This document shows positions 39,465-49,375 of a stretch of DNA of 64,000 nt, one piece after another. The first letter of the stretch is position 1. Each line of letters starts with the position of its first letter. A model generated the notes under the pieces. The model did not search any database, was not told the DNA's origin, and worked only from the letters and a program-made list of their open reading frames with translations. The stretch comes from Fulvivirga sp. M361. Its GTDB lineage: Bacteria > Bacteroidota > Bacteroidia > Cytophagales > Cyclobacteriaceae. The translations under genes were made by a program, and so were the position numbers. The stretch lies in the NCBI RefSeq assembly GCF_007097395.1, contig NZ_VKDC01000017.1:1-64000 (forward strand). Reading direction: 5' to 3'.

Positions 39465-41546
39465 ATGAAATTTTTCAACCAAACGATACTTGTTTCTTTA
39501 ATGTGCTGGGGAGTGGCCTGTAGTCCATCTGCTGACAAACTGATCACTGTAGAATCTCCTTCCGGCAATAACCTGATCACCTTCTTCTTAACTGACGCAG
39601 GGGAAGCTGCTTACCTTGTTGCACACAATAATAAAATAGTTATCGATACTTCGTATCTGAGTTTTGAATTTAAAGGCCAACCCACTCTTCAACAAGGGTT
39701 GATAACAGCTGGCCAGCATGAGCGGACATTTAATGAACAATGGGAGATGCCCTGGGGCGAACAACGTACAGTGATCAATCACTACAACGAACTAAAAATA
39801 GACCTGATCGAAGAGCAAGGGCTTAACCGACAGTTTTCCATTATCTTCAAAGTCTACGACGATGGTATAGGCTTAAGGTATTTTTTCCCGGAACAAACCA
39901 ATTTAACGGAGGTGATGATTACCGATGAAAATACTCAGTTCAACCTGACGGGTGATCATGATGTATGGTGGATACCCGGGGATTGGGATATTTATGAATA
40001 CCTGTATAATGAAACTAAACTTTCTGCCGTTGACGCTACCTCCAAACGCAATCACCCTAACCTTGGTCAGCATAACTACATACCTGAAAATGCCGTAAAT
40101 ACCCCGGTAACTATGAAAACAAAGAATGGAACCTACCTTAGTTTTCATGAAGCTAACCTTACTGATTATGCCGGGATGACACTGAAAGTCGATGTTGTTA
40201 AGCTAAGCTTACAAAGTGAACTGGTAGGGTCTGAAAATACAGATTATAAGGTGATACGTACTACTCCGTTCAGTACCCCATGGCGAACTGTCCAAATAGC
40301 TGATCGTGCAGGTGACCTGATTGAATCCAATCTGATCGTAAATCTGAATGAGCCTAACAAACTTGGCGATGTGAGCTGGTTCAAACCTACAAAGTACGTT
40401 GGGATATGGTGGGAGATGCATCTGGGTAAATCATCCTGGTCCAAAGCCGATGGCAAGCATGGGGCTACTACCGAAAATGCTAAAAAATACATTGATTTTG
40501 CTGCGGCAAATGATATTGGCGCAGTACTCGTAGAAGGGTGGAATACCGGCTGGGAACATTGGATAGGCTTTGAAGACCGTGAGGGAGTATTCGATTTCGT
40601 TACTCCATATGAAGACTATGACCTCGAAGAGGTAGTAAGGTACGGCAGAGAAAAAGGAGTAGAGCTAATCATGCATCACGAAACCTCTGCGGCACCAAGA
40701 ACTTATGAACAACAAATGGACACAGCCTATTCATTAATGCAGAGTTTAGGCATCCATGCTGTTAAAACAGGATATGTAGGAAAAATTATTCCAAAAGGTG
40801 AATACCATCATGGTCAGTGGATGGTAAACCACTATCGTAAGGCAATAGAAAAAGGAGCTCAGTACCAGGTAGCCATTAATGCCCATGAGCCGATAAAAGC
40901 CACGGGTATTAGAAGAACCTATCCTAATGCAATATCCAGGGAAGGGTTGAGAGGCCAGGAATTCAATGCATGGTCTGTAGAAAAAGGTAATCCTCCGGAC
41001 CATCTCCCTACTGTAGCTTTTACGCGGATGCTGGCGGGCCCCATAGATTTTACTCCTGGTATTTTCAATATAAAATTAAGCCCATATAAAGAAGAGCATC
41101 AGGTAAATACCACACTTGCCCATCAACTCGCACTGTATGTAGTGATATACAGCCCTGTTCAAATGGCAGCCGACCTACCGGAGAGCTATTCCGGTCATCC
41201 GGCATTTCAGTTTATTCGTGATGTAGGTGTGAACTGGGAACAAACACGCGTTTTAGATGGAGAAGTAGGAGATTTTGTAGCTATAGCAAGACAAGAAAGA
41301 GGTACAAGAAAATGGTTTTTCGGAGCCATTACGGACGAAGAACCCAGGGAATTGACCATCAGCCTTGACTTTCTGGATGACAACAAAAACTATACAGCCA
41401 CCATATATTCTGATGGAGATAAGTCTCATTGGAATGACAACCCAACAGATTACAAAATCACCACTGCAGATGTGAATAATGCATCTTCTCTGGACCTAAA
41501 GCTTGCCGCAGGGGGTGGAGTAGCTATTAGCTTCACTGAAAAATAG
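39465..41546 (+). CDS. GH97 alpha-glucosidase/alpha-galactosidase, lipoprotein
   Basis: The 693-residue protein has lipobox VAC (MKFFNQTILVSLMCWGVAC). The N-terminal beta-sandwich (~25-290, DDGIGLRYFFPEQTNLTEV) and (beta/alpha)8 barrel (WWEMHLGKSSW, GAVLVEGWNTGWE, LIMHHETSAAPRTYEQQMD) are typical of GH97. The motifs AINAHEPIKATG and RTYPNAISREGLRGQEFNAW carry the catalytic acids. Retaining versus inverting subtype cannot be told by eye. The calcium-dependent enzyme acts in the periplasm or at the envelope on alpha-glucans or alpha-galactosides. Confidence 0.92.
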   Translation: MKFFNQTILVSLMCWGVACSPSADKLITVESPSGNNLITFFLTDAGEAAYLVAHNNKIVIDTSYLSFEFKGQPTLQQGLITAGQHERTFNEQWEMPWGEQRTVINHYNELKIDLIEEQGLNRQFSIIFKVYDDGIGLRYFFPEQTNLTEVMITDENTQFNLTGDHDVWWIPGDWDIYEYLYNETKLSAVDATSKRNHPNLGQHNYIPENAVNTPVTMKTKNGTYLSFHEANLTDYAGMTLKVDVVKLSLQSELVGSENTDYKVIRTTPFSTPWRTVQIADRAGDLIESNLIVNLNEPNKLGDVSWFKPTKYVGIWWEMHLGKSSWSKADGKHGATTENAKKYIDFAAANDIGAVLVEGWNTGWEHWIGFEDREGVFDFVTPYEDYDLEEVVRYGREKGVELIMHHETSAAPRTYEQQMDTAYSLMQSLGIHAVKTGYVGKIIPKGEYHHGQWMVNHYRKAIEKGAQYQVAINAHEPIKATGIRRTYPNAISREGLRGQEFNAWSVEKGNPPDHLPTVAFTRMLAGPIDFTPGIFNIKLSPYKEEHQVNTTLAHQLALYVVIYSPVQMAADLPESYSGHPAFQFIRDVGVNWEQTRVLDGEVGDFVAIARQERGTRKWFFGAITDEEPRELTISLDFLDDNKNYTATIYSDGDKSHWNDNPTDYKITTADVNNASSLDLKLAAGGGVAISFTEK

Positions 41547-41702
41547 ATAATACAGTCAGAATGCGCATTTTATTGAAACTCATACACCGATTTCCTTAAA
41601 GAGAAATTGACTTTACAAATGCGAATACCCTACAAAAAACCTTAATTACCATAACCATACAGACGTTTTATATTCTTGTTCCGATCTATAACCTTGTGTG
41701 AT

Positions 41703-42137
41703 ATGACAGTTCCATTTTTCATAGCACTTGCCTTGAATCTAGGTATATCGACCACCGGATACACCTCGATTGATAATAATCGTATTGTGGTAAAGATTGA
41801 AAATCTTAAATCAGACAAAGGAGTTTTGATCATTGCTTTATTCAACTCAGAAGAGAGTTACTTAAAGAAGGATTATAAAAGACTGATCGTCGACGCAAAG
41901 AATATCAAAGAAAGTGTTGTGTTTGAAGATGTGCCTCAAGGAATATATTCCGCGAGTATCATACATGACGAAAATGAGAATGGCGAATTGGATAAAAATT
42001 GGATAGGCATCCCAAAAGAAAGCTTTGGGTTTACAAAAAAGTCTTTAGGAGTTATGGGACCTCCTTCTTTCAAAGAGACATGCTTTGAGGTAAAGGGTAA
42101 AGAAATTTCGGTACTCATAAAAATGAAAACCTTTTAG
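41703..42137 (+). CDS. Exported DUF2141 protein
   Basis: I start at ATG 41703 (MTVPFFIALALNLGISTTGY, signal peptide); an ATG at 41676 would add 9 residues. DUF2141 hallmarks: GVLIIALFNSEESYLKK, HDENENGELDKNWIGIP, then GFTKKSLGVMGPPSFKET. The family is exported in many Gram-negative bacteria; function is unknown. It sits 157 bp downstream of GH97, convergent with the cytochrome c gene. Confidence 0.87.
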   Translation: MTVPFFIALALNLGISTTGYTSIDNNRIVVKIENLKSDKGVLIIALFNSEESYLKKDYKRLIVDAKNIKESVVFEDVPQGIYSASIIHDENENGELDKNWIGIPKESFGFTKKSLGVMGPPSFKETCFEVKGKEISVLIKMKTF

Positions 42138-42154
42138 GCAAAAGAGTAATGTTA

Positions 42155-42598
42155 TTATTTTGTCGTAGGACAGGTTTTTAACACTTTCTCTACCTCTTTC
42201 ACGGACGTTAAGCCCTCTGCCCTTCCCCAGCTATTATAGATATAAGTGGTGATCTCTGCAATTTCCAGCGCCGTCAATTTAGGGTTAGCAGGCATGGGTT
42301 GATTGAACTCTATACCGTTTACCACAATAGCGCCTTTCATACCATTTCTAATAATACAAATTACATCCTCTGTATTATTTTCAAGATAGTCCGACTGATT
42401 TAAAGGAGGGAAAAGTTTAGCCAGCCCCTCACCTTCACGCTGGTGGCAACTACTGCAGTTTTGTAAATAAAGTTGCTGGCCTTCCACCAGGTATTGCTCC
42501 AGCTTAACGTCTTTCTGTTGGGCTCCACCCCCACTTTTACCTGTGCAACTTACTAAAAACACCCAGAGGCTAAATAAAACTAACGAACCTTTATTCAT
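42155..42598 (-). CDS. Cytochrome c lipoprotein
   Basis: The 147-residue protein has lipobox VSC, a CSSCH haem motif (Cys48, Cys51, His52), and the probable axial Met in NQPMPANPKL. It is a soluble-domain class I cytochrome anchored in the envelope. It overlaps the SCO1-like gene by 8 bp, forming an operon. It may feed electrons to a terminal oxidase outside this window. Confidence 0.92.
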   Translation of the reverse strand: MNKGSLVLFSLWVFLVSCTGKSGGGAQQKDVKLEQYLVEGQQLYLQNCSSCHQREGEGLAKLFPPLNQSDYLENNTEDVICIIRNGMKGAIVVNGIEFNQPMPANPKLTALEIAEITTYIYNSWGRAEGLTSVKEVEKVLKTCPTTK

Positions 42599-43214
42599 AT
42601 TCTTTCAACAGCACTAACATATCCCCCATCAACTTATTCACCTGATCTTCTTTCGTTCCATCGTATACTCCTCTTACTCTCCGCTGTTTATCTATTAATA
42701 TAAATGCTCCACTATGAATAAAACCACCCGGTTCATTAGGGTCCTCCACCGCACTTACCATGTAGCTGGTTTGACCTATCTTATAAATTTCCTCTTTCTC
42801 GCCCGTAACAAAGTGCCACTTACTACTTTCTACCCCCAGACGTGAAGCAAACTCTTTTAATACACCTACTGTATCATGCTTAGGGTCTATTGTATGCGAC
42901 AGTATACTTACTTGATCATTATCTTTAAATTGTTCATACACTCTCAACATTTGAGTTTTCATGATAGGGCATATGGTAGGGCAAGTGGTGAAGAAAAAGT
43001 CAGACACATATATCTGGCCTTTGAAATTCTCATGTGTTACCACATTACTATCCTGGTTTACAAATTTAAAATCGCTTATGGTATGATATGTCGTATCCTG
43101 ACCATTGATCTCCTTCCTGCCAAGGTAAGGTAGTTTCTCTTCTGTTCCCGGCTGACAAGCCACAGCAAACATTACCAGTACCACAATACACACAAGTACA
43201 CTGTTAACCTTCAT
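42591..43214 (-). CDS. SCO1/SenC copper chaperone
   Basis: The 207-residue protein has a lipobox (FAVAC), thioredoxin fold and Cu ligands Cys78 and Cys82 in FFTTCPTICPIMK plus His167 in GFIHSGAF. It helps build the CuA site of cytochrome oxidase. It overlaps the HemJ-like gene by 11 bp. Neighbours (cytochrome c, HemJ-like, MOSC) fit respiratory maturation. Confidence 0.93.
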   Translation of the reverse strand: MKVNSVLVCIVVLVMFAVACQPGTEEKLPYLGRKEINGQDTTYHTISDFKFVNQDSNVVTHENFKGQIYVSDFFFTTCPTICPIMKTQMLRVYEQFKDNDQVSILSHTIDPKHDTVGVLKEFASRLGVESSKWHFVTGEKEEIYKIGQTSYMVSAVEDPNEPGGFIHSGAFILIDKQRRVRGVYDGTKEDQVNKLMGDMLVLLKEYE

Positions 43215-43746
43215 TTTTCTCTCTTATTTTTTTGTAAATTTTTATTGCCATCAACAGGATTAATGTAAATACGGCAAGCCCCAGGAATCCCCAGAACATG
43301 CTCAGCGTATCTTTCAAAACAATAATGAAAACAATGCCTACCAGAAAAATAGTAGCCACTTCATTCCATACTCTTAGTCTTTGCGAGGAATATTTGTATA
43401 TATCATTTTGCAATTGCTTGTAAATGCTATGACAAATAAAGTGGTATACATATAATAAAAATACCATGCCCAGCTTGACATGCATATAGGACTGAGTCAA
43501 AAAATGTGGGGAATCCCATAATATAACCGTTCCCAAAAGTAACGTAAGCACAGCAGATGGCCAGGTAATCCCTAACCACAACCTCATAGAGTTTCTTTGG
43601 TATTCTTTAATAAGTATTGATCTGTCAGGCTCTGGTTTGGCATTAGCTTCTACTTGATAGATAAATAATCTGATAATATAAAACAACCCTGCAAACCACG
43701 TTACAATAAAAATAATATGCAGGGCCTTTATATAGTAAAATGTCAT
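43204..43746 (-). CDS. hemJ: HemJ-like protoporphyrinogen oxidase / CopD-like membrane protein
   Basis: ATG 43746 gives MTFYYIKALHIIFIVTWFAG, the usual HemJ start; a longer frame begins inside the neighbouring MOSC gene. The ~180-residue protein has four to five membrane segments and the markers HxxFIVTWFAGLFYI, YMHVKLGMVFLLYVYHFICH and RVWNEVATIFLV. HemJ oxidises protoporphyrinogen IX in haem synthesis. CopD-like copper proteins are related, so a copper role is not excluded, given the SCO neighbour. Confidence 0.82.
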   Translation of the reverse strand: MTFYYIKALHIIFIVTWFAGLFYIIRLFIYQVEANAKPEPDRSILIKEYQRNSMRLWLGITWPSAVLTLLLGTVILWDSPHFLTQSYMHVKLGMVFLLYVYHFICHSIYKQLQNDIYKYSSQRLRVWNEVATIFLVGIVFIIVLKDTLSMFWGFLGLAVFTLILLMAIKIYKKIREKNEG

Positions 43747-43771
43747 ATTCACCTCAAAGTTAAAGGACAAA

Positions 43772-44596
43772 TCATTGATGAAGGGGTTCGAAAGGAGAAT
43801 CTTTATACTGATGAACAATAATTTCGTCCCCTACCTTGATGGATTTATGTTCCATAGCTGTGGCATGCTGTCCAAAAACAAGCTTATTGTCAATTTCCTG
43901 TTTTGACAGGGTTAATAATGGTTCTTTTCCTTTTTCTCCGGTAGTCAGGTCATATGTGGTAACCACGCATCGCGCACATGGTTTAAGCCCTTGAAAACGG
44001 CATTCACCAACATCAAACGCTGACCAGTTAAACTCCTCGTAGGATTGCCCTCCTTCAAAGACCAGGTTGGGCCTGAAGCGTTCCATTTCGATTGGTGTAG
44101 TGAGTTTGTTGTTCAACGCTTGAAGAGAAGCTTTACCAATGATCAGGTAGGGATAACCATCGGCAAAACTCACCGCCCTTGACCCCCATTGCGGTTTTAT
44201 AAGCCGGCGCGAACTTGCAGGCATATATACAAGCTTGCATTGTTTTCCTAACCTCTCGGAAAACCACTGATTCCACTCATCTTTCCCTTCAATAACCTCT
44301 ACCTCATCATCCCAGACCTTTGTTTTAAAGCTGCTGCCCTGTTCTATTGAGAAAGGAATACTTAGAAACTCTCCCCTATATTCAACTGAGTACCCTTCCT
44401 CTTGTAAGTTGACTTTAAAAAATAAAAATTCAGTGAACCTGCGAATGGTCATAAAATTACCAGAATCAGCCTCTAACAACATCCATCTTCTATCATGGTT
44501 TAATCCTTTTTCAGCTACTTGTGCTTCTTCCAGGTGTATGCCTCCCAATGATTTAATCGGATAAACATAGATATCCGAAAGATAAAGTTTAGTCAT
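43772..44596 (-). CDS. MOSC-domain protein
   Basis: The 274-residue protein has the MOSC N-terminal beta-barrel (LYLSDIYVYPIKSLGGIHLE; GLNHDRRWMLLEADSGNFM) followed by the MOSC domain (MERFRPNLVFEGGQSYEEFN; KPCARCVVTTYD; GQHATAMEHKSIKVGDEI). KPCARC carries the conserved cysteine. MOSC proteins bind molybdenum cofactor or related sulfur carriers; YiiM/MOCS3-C type reductases use N-hydroxylated substrates. Single gene of this kind between haem and regulatory genes. Confidence 0.9.
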   Translation of the reverse strand: MTKLYLSDIYVYPIKSLGGIHLEEAQVAEKGLNHDRRWMLLEADSGNFMTIRRFTEFLFFKVNLQEEGYSVEYRGEFLSIPFSIEQGSSFKTKVWDDEVEVIEGKDEWNQWFSERLGKQCKLVYMPASSRRLIKPQWGSRAVSFADGYPYLIIGKASLQALNNKLTTPIEMERFRPNLVFEGGQSYEEFNWSAFDVGECRFQGLKPCARCVVTTYDLTTGEKGKEPLLTLSKQEIDNKLVFGQHATAMEHKSIKVGDEIIVHQYKDSPFEPLHQ

Positions 44597-44785
44597 ATGT
44601 GTTTAAACTGGTTATATTTACTTTTTCAAATATTGCTACTCCCAACAACAGGATACTTTGATTACAACTAAAAATGACCTGTCAGCAAATGAGCTTTAAG
44701 AAGGTATGTTCTTTAGATGCAATCAAACTCCACTATATTACGTTTTTTGGTGATAAGGAATAAAATAAGTTAGTGAATAAAGATT

Positions 44786-45466
44786 ATGGGTGAAAAAACT
44801 AAATTTTGGTATTTTCAAGATGTTGATCTTTTCAATGTATTATGCCCTCACAAGGTCAAAACCATGGAAGATCACCATGAGTTCAACAACTTTAAGAAGA
44901 ACGATTTTATTTATTTCCCTAACGAAAAGGCCAAATATGTCTACATGATTGCAGACGGCCGGGTGAAAATAGGTCACTATACAGAAGATGGTAAAGAAGT
45001 AGTTAAAGCCATATTAAGTGCAGGTGAGATGTTTGGAGAACTGGCGCTTACAGGAGAAGAGACACGAACAGATTTCGCTCAGGCTATGGATGACGAAACC
45101 TCGGTGTGCCCTATGAGTATAGAAGATATGCAGGCTCTGATGGCGGACGACAAAGAGTTAAGCTTTAAAATCTACAAACTTATAGGTCTGCGTATCAGAA
45201 GACTGGAAAGAAAGGTTGAATTACTTGTATTTAAAGATGCCCGAACAAGGATCATAGAATTTTTGAAAGAAGCCGCTGCCTGGAAAGGGAGAAAAGTGGG
45301 CTTTGAGACCATGATCCCTACCCGGTTAACGCATAAAGATATTGCAAATTTAACGGGAACCTCCCGACAGACTGTCACGACTATTTTAAATGAATTAAAA
45401 GAAAGTAACCTGATCAATTTCGATAGAAGAAAGATATTGATCCGTGATCTTGATAAATTGAAATAG
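44786..45466 (+). CDS. Crp/Fnr-family transcription regulator
   Basis: The 226-residue protein has an N-terminal cyclic-nucleotide-binding-like domain (FIYFPNEKAKYVYMIADGRV; GEMFGELALTGEE) and C-terminal HTH (LTHKDIANLTGTSRQTVTTI). No four-cysteine Fnr iron-sulfur pattern is seen; the cysteines at 19 and 111 are isolated. The phosphate-binding RSS motif of cAMP receptors is absent (TRTDFAQ instead), so the ligand is not cAMP by sequence. It is divergent from the respiratory row, which it may regulate. Confidence 0.9.
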   Translation: MGEKTKFWYFQDVDLFNVLCPHKVKTMEDHHEFNNFKKNDFIYFPNEKAKYVYMIADGRVKIGHYTEDGKEVVKAILSAGEMFGELALTGEETRTDFAQAMDDETSVCPMSIEDMQALMADDKELSFKIYKLIGLRIRRLERKVELLVFKDARTRIIEFLKEAAAWKGRKVGFETMIPTRLTHKDIANLTGTSRQTVTTILNELKESNLINFDRRKILIRDLDKLK

Positions 45467-45487
45467 ATAACCCTTACCCTGTGAAGA

Positions 45488-46099
45488 TCAGGATTTAAGT
45501 GCACTTGCAACGGAAAGTAAATCCGTCCCTTGCAAATCTTCCTCTACATCTATGTCATTCAGTTTATCGACCAGCCCAAAGCTGGCGTTTAGTCCTTTAA
45601 TATGATTCAATGTCTCTGTTATCACTGTATGATGACTCCATTTACTTAATTCAAAGACCTTTTTAGTCGCTTTCTTCATACCTATCAAATAATAGCCTCC
45701 ATCTTCAGCAGGACCTATTACCATGTCCTTCTTGTCCAACGTTTCAAAGGCATCCCTGATTATGGCCGAAGTCAAAGCATAGATATCTGCTCCTATCAAA
45801 CATACTGACTCATATCCCATTTCCAGGCCCTCAGAAATGGCATTGTACATTTTATCCCCTATATCGTCACCATGTTGAAGTCTGCGTAAATAGCTTTTAT
45901 TCCAATCGTCCTGATGATCAATATAATTTGAATAGTAAACAGCTATATCTGCTTTTATAGCACCGACCACTTCACGTGTATGGCGGAGTAATTTCAAATA
46001 GATAGCAAGCGCAGCGTCATCTCCCAACGTCCTGGCCAACCTGGTTTTTACCTGCCCTAGCTCGGGATTCTTACAAAAAACAATCAGCAGCTTAGTCAT
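45488..46099 (-). CDS. TIGR04282-family (DUF2064) glycosyltransferase-like protein
   Basis: The 203-residue protein has the nucleotide-binding start LLIVFCKNPELGQVKTRLAR and IGADIYALTSAIIRDAF plus IGPAEDGGYYLIGMKKA. These are hallmarks of the GT-A-like TIGR04282 family (related to MobA/CofC nucleotidyltransferases). It is the last gene of the glycosyltransferase operon, overlapping the rhodanese gene by 8 bp. Substrate unknown; likely makes or transfers an activated sugar for the neighbouring enzymes. Confidence 0.87.
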   Translation of the reverse strand: MTKLLIVFCKNPELGQVKTRLARTLGDDAALAIYLKLLRHTREVVGAIKADIAVYYSNYIDHQDDWNKSYLRRLQHGDDIGDKMYNAISEGLEMGYESVCLIGADIYALTSAIIRDAFETLDKKDMVIGPAEDGGYYLIGMKKATKKVFELSKWSHHTVITETLNHIKGLNASFGLVDKLNDIDVEEDLQGTDLLSVASALKS

Positions 46100-46586
46100 A
46101 AACTTTTACTCCTTTAACCAGCCATTTTGACCAGTTCTTATTGTAGGTATGGACACTATCTGTAGGCGTATCTCTACCTCTTACTACTTCTTGGTCATTG
46201 TTTTTCCAATCGAATATACCTCCATACAGGTTAAATACGTTAGTGAAGCCTAACTCTTTCAGTCGTTCCCCGATCTTTTCACTTCTATAGCCCACCGAGC
46301 AATATAAAACCACCGGGCTTTCTTTATTTATATCCTTAACCATTTCCGCCGAAAAATTATCATAATCAATGAACTGAGCGTCTTTGATATGGCTTGTTTC
46401 AAACTCATCTTTGGTCCTGGTATCCAACAAAACCAGATTCTCATACTGTAGCTTTTCACTCAACTCATCCTGATGGATCAGATCTACCGTATGGCTGAGA
46501 AGCTCATTGATCTTCTTATCAAAATCTTTTTGCGACATACCCATCAGGGGAATAAGAATAAAAAACAAAGCTAATCGCCACGGCAT
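46092..46586 (-). CDS. Periplasmic rhodanese-domain protein
   Basis: ATG 46586 gives MPWRLALFFILIPLMGMSQ, a signal peptide; an upstream ATG at 46661 lies inside the previous gene. The rhodanese domain has LVLLDTRTKDEFETSHIKDA, active site CSVGYRS (nucleophile Cys) and LYGGIFDWKN. It transfers sulfur or acts as a phosphatase-like fold in the periplasm. Unusual to find it within a glycosyltransferase operon. Confidence 0.85.
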   Translation of the reverse strand: MPWRLALFFILIPLMGMSQKDFDKKINELLSHTVDLIHQDELSEKLQYENLVLLDTRTKDEFETSHIKDAQFIDYDNFSAEMVKDINKESPVVLYCSVGYRSEKIGERLKELGFTNVFNLYGGIFDWKNNDQEVVRGRDTPTDSVHTYNKNWSKWLVKGVKVYD

Positions 46587-46587
46587 T

Positions 46588-47922
46588 CTAATGAAATACC
46601 ATGGGCTTCTTAACTCCTTTAAATGAATAAAATAGCTCATAACCAATGAAGATAAAGACAATAAAATATTCTATTAAAACCACAAACATACTTTCTACAT
46701 AGGTAGTTTCAGTATACCCGATATACGTCAAAAAAATCAACCCTGACCAAATCATTGGAAAACGTAGGTTGGTAAGAACAGATAAGGCGAGTAGCGTGGT
46801 GATATACCAGGGATGGACTGTTGTTGCCATGACCAGGTAGATGAACAATATCCATAAAAACACCAGGGGCAATCTTATCTTTTCCGGCTTCGGTACCAAT
46901 GAAATCATAATAATAAGTAAAAAAGTGATCACGGAGAGCCATTTACCCGCTACACCAATAATGTTATATCCTTTTACCCAAAACCCTACCTCACGCACCA
47001 GGTAATAAATACTGGCATTAAATTCGAATTTTTGAAAGTACAATGCAATACTTGATCCCATTCCCTTGAACAAGGAAAAGTCTACAAGCGGAAGAAATAG
47101 CAAGACAGCGCCAATAGCCACTAGTAAGTAAAGGAAAATGAGCTTTTTAAATGACATTCTACGAAAAAATGAAGGTAAAAACATCAAAGGCAAGAGTTTG
47201 GCCGCGATGGCCAGCGCCAGACCTGTAGCAACTCCGGCTATCTTTTGTTTTTTATATAGATAAAGGCTCAATAAAATGAAAAAGATCATAAAAGCCTCAA
47301 AATGAAGGTTACCGGTAAGCTCCAGTATCACAAGGGGATTTAAAGCATAAATGAGTGCATTATGAGACTTCGTCTGGTAAATATTACATAGCTTAATTAA
47401 AAGCCAAAGTGTACCCAATTCAGCAGTAAAAATACAACTGCGTATAAAAATCGCGCTTCCTAAAACGGTATCAGAAACCACCGTTGACAGCCAAAAAACA
47501 AACTGGGCAACAGGGGGATAAATGGTAAAGTAATCAGGGGAGTTCAATTGATTAAACAATTCCAGTGTCAAACTACCTGGCAAGTCTCCTGCTTCAACAA
47601 GTTGACGTGGCAAATAGCTGAAAGGATGTATTCCTGCATTTATCAATTTACCGTCCCAAACAAAACGATAGATGTCATCAGAAAGGTTAGGAAAAGAAAA
47701 AAACAGTACTAATCTAAAAACTACACCTGCTCCTATGGCCGCTTTGATATTGACATTAGCAGATTTATTTAATAAAAAAAAGTAACATAAAAAAAGTGTA
47801 CCATAGGCAGTTAATAGTGTTACTGAATCATGTCTGTTGATAAAGTAAACTATTCCGATATAAAGAAATGCAGATAGAAATGAAGCGCCATAGAATACAT
47901 TAATGGAGCGCTTATCATCCAT
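46588..47922 (-). CDS. GT-C polyprenyl-phosphate-sugar-dependent glycosyltransferase
   Basis: A 444-residue membrane protein with ~10-12 helices. NLSDDIYRFVWDGKLINAGI holds the acidic Asp pair of GT-C/GT87-type enzymes and NSPDYFTIYPPVAQFVFWLS the family YPP motif. It likely moves a sugar from a polyprenyl-phosphate carrier to an acceptor on the periplasmic side. It overlaps the GT2 gene upstream by 8 bp. Acceptor unknown. Confidence 0.8.
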   Translation of the reverse strand: MDDKRSINVFYGASFLSAFLYIGIVYFINRHDSVTLLTAYGTLFLCYFFLLNKSANVNIKAAIGAGVVFRLVLFFSFPNLSDDIYRFVWDGKLINAGIHPFSYLPRQLVEAGDLPGSLTLELFNQLNSPDYFTIYPPVAQFVFWLSTVVSDTVLGSAIFIRSCIFTAELGTLWLLIKLCNIYQTKSHNALIYALNPLVILELTGNLHFEAFMIFFILLSLYLYKKQKIAGVATGLALAIAAKLLPLMFLPSFFRRMSFKKLIFLYLLVAIGAVLLFLPLVDFSLFKGMGSSIALYFQKFEFNASIYYLVREVGFWVKGYNIIGVAGKWLSVITFLLIIMISLVPKPEKIRLPLVFLWILFIYLVMATTVHPWYITTLLALSVLTNLRFPMIWSGLIFLTYIGYTETTYVESMFVVLIEYFIVFIFIGYELFYSFKGVKKPMVFH

Positions 47923-49375
47923 TTACGATAGGTTTAACAGAGTGATAGAATACACTTCCAAATCCCAGGGCCAACATAAAATGAAAAATAATAAGCCCCC
48001 AATCGTGTAAATAGATCCCCGACGCAATACCCATTATAAAATAAAGGCTAAAGACGCCTTCAAATAAGGTAAGCCAGTTAAAAGTAGGTTTCACATACGT
48101 GTTGCCCTTCCATGAATCTCCCTTTTTCAAAATATTGAACTTTGGCGTTCTGACAAATGGACTTTTGAAGCCAAAGAGGCCCTCTAGAACGGCCAGTCCA
48201 TTGTGAAGGGATAGCCCCATAGAAACTACCAAAAAAGATGGAAACAATCTGAAATAATATTTGCCGGTTTTCAAGGGATGTAAACTCTTACTTGCCACCC
48301 AATAGAAAAAAGCAATCGAAAAGAACCCTACCAGGAATACACTCCCAAGATCAAACAGTATTTCCAGCCTCGGATTAGCATCTTTAATAAAAAGCATCGG
48401 AATACTTAAAATAGAGGCAATCAGAAGGCAAATGAATACAGAACTGTTAAACAAATGAAATACAGCATGGATCTTTCCGGACAATTTTATATCTGACAAA
48501 AGCACCTTAGACAGGTTCTTCCTTGCTGTTTCAGCTGCTCCTTTGTTCCAACGGTATTGTTGAGATTTAATAGCCGGCATGATAATAGGTAACTCTGCCG
48601 GCGCCACACAGTCTTCCAAGTACTGGAACTTCCAGCCTTTGAGTTGAGCACGGTAACTAAGGTCAAGGTCTTCTGTCAGCGTATCTGCTGACCAACCTCC
48701 TGCATCAACAATTGTGGACTTCCTCCAGATGCCTCCCGTTCCGTTAAAGTTAATAAAGCTACCGGCATAACTACGACCGCCTTGCTCTACTGAAAAATGG
48801 GCGTCCAAGCCAAAAGCCTGAAGCTGTGTAAGCAATGAATAATCTTTATTGAGATGCCCCCAACGGGTTTGGACAAGGCCAACAGACTCATCAAAGTGGG
48901 GTAACGTTTTCTTCAGAAAGTCCTTTTCAGGCAAAAAGTCTGAATCAAAAATTGCAATGAACTCTCCACGGCTTGCCTCCAGGCCATATTGCAAAGCACC
49001 TGCCTTAAAACCTTCTCTATCCGTCCGTTGTATATGTTTTACATCTACTCCCCGCGCTTGCCATTCTGCTACTTTACGTTGTATTATTTGTACTGTTTCA
49101 TCGGTAGAATCATCCAGCACTTGTATTTCGAGCAGTGTGTCCGGATAGTCAAATGTGCAAACAGCATCGATCAATCGCTCTACTACATACTTTTCATTAT
49201 AAATAGGGAGTTGTACTGTTACCACGGGAAGTGACTCAGGTAGTAATTTATCACCTTCTTTAGGTTTCCTTTTGCTTTTGATGTAATTCCAAGCCAGGTT
49301 TAATTGTCCCATACTAAAGAAAAAAATCAAAAGTAAACTAAAGCAATATAGTATGATGATAATGTAATTCAGCAT
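47915..49375 (-). CDS. Membrane GT2 glycosyltransferase (cellulose-synthase-like)
   Basis: The 486-residue protein has an N-terminal membrane helix, a GT-A domain with VTVQLPIYNEKYVVERLID, LDDSTDE, AIFDSDFLP (DxD), TEDLDLSYRAQLKGWK and the processive-type Q-x-x-RW motif QQYRWNKGAA, then four C-terminal membrane helices. It could make a beta-linked polymer or a glycolipid. Adjacent (1-bp overlap) to the DPM1-like gene. Confidence 0.9.
   Translation of the reverse strand: MLNYIIIILYCFSLLLIFFFSMGQLNLAWNYIKSKRKPKEGDKLLPESLPVVTVQLPIYNEKYVVERLIDAVCTFDYPDTLLEIQVLDDSTDETVQIIQRKVAEWQARGVDVKHIQRTDREGFKAGALQYGLEASRGEFIAIFDSDFLPEKDFLKKTLPHFDESVGLVQTRWGHLNKDYSLLTQLQAFGLDAHFSVEQGGRSYAGSFINFNGTGGIWRKSTIVDAGGWSADTLTEDLDLSYRAQLKGWKFQYLEDCVAPAELPIIMPAIKSQQYRWNKGAAETARKNLSKVLLSDIKLSGKIHAVFHLFNSSVFICLLIASILSIPMLFIKDANPRLEILFDLGSVFLVGFFSIAFFYWVASKSLHPLKTGKYYFRLFPSFLVVSMGLSLHNGLAVLEGLFGFKSPFVRTPKFNILKKGDSWKGNTYVKPTFNWLTLFEGVFSLYFIMGIASGIYLHDWGLIIFHFMLALGFGSVFYHSVKPIVNG

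Noticed and set aside
44786-45466. Oxygen-sensing Fnr
   Set aside because: The four-cysteine iron-sulfur pattern is missing, so it is called only Crp/Fnr family.
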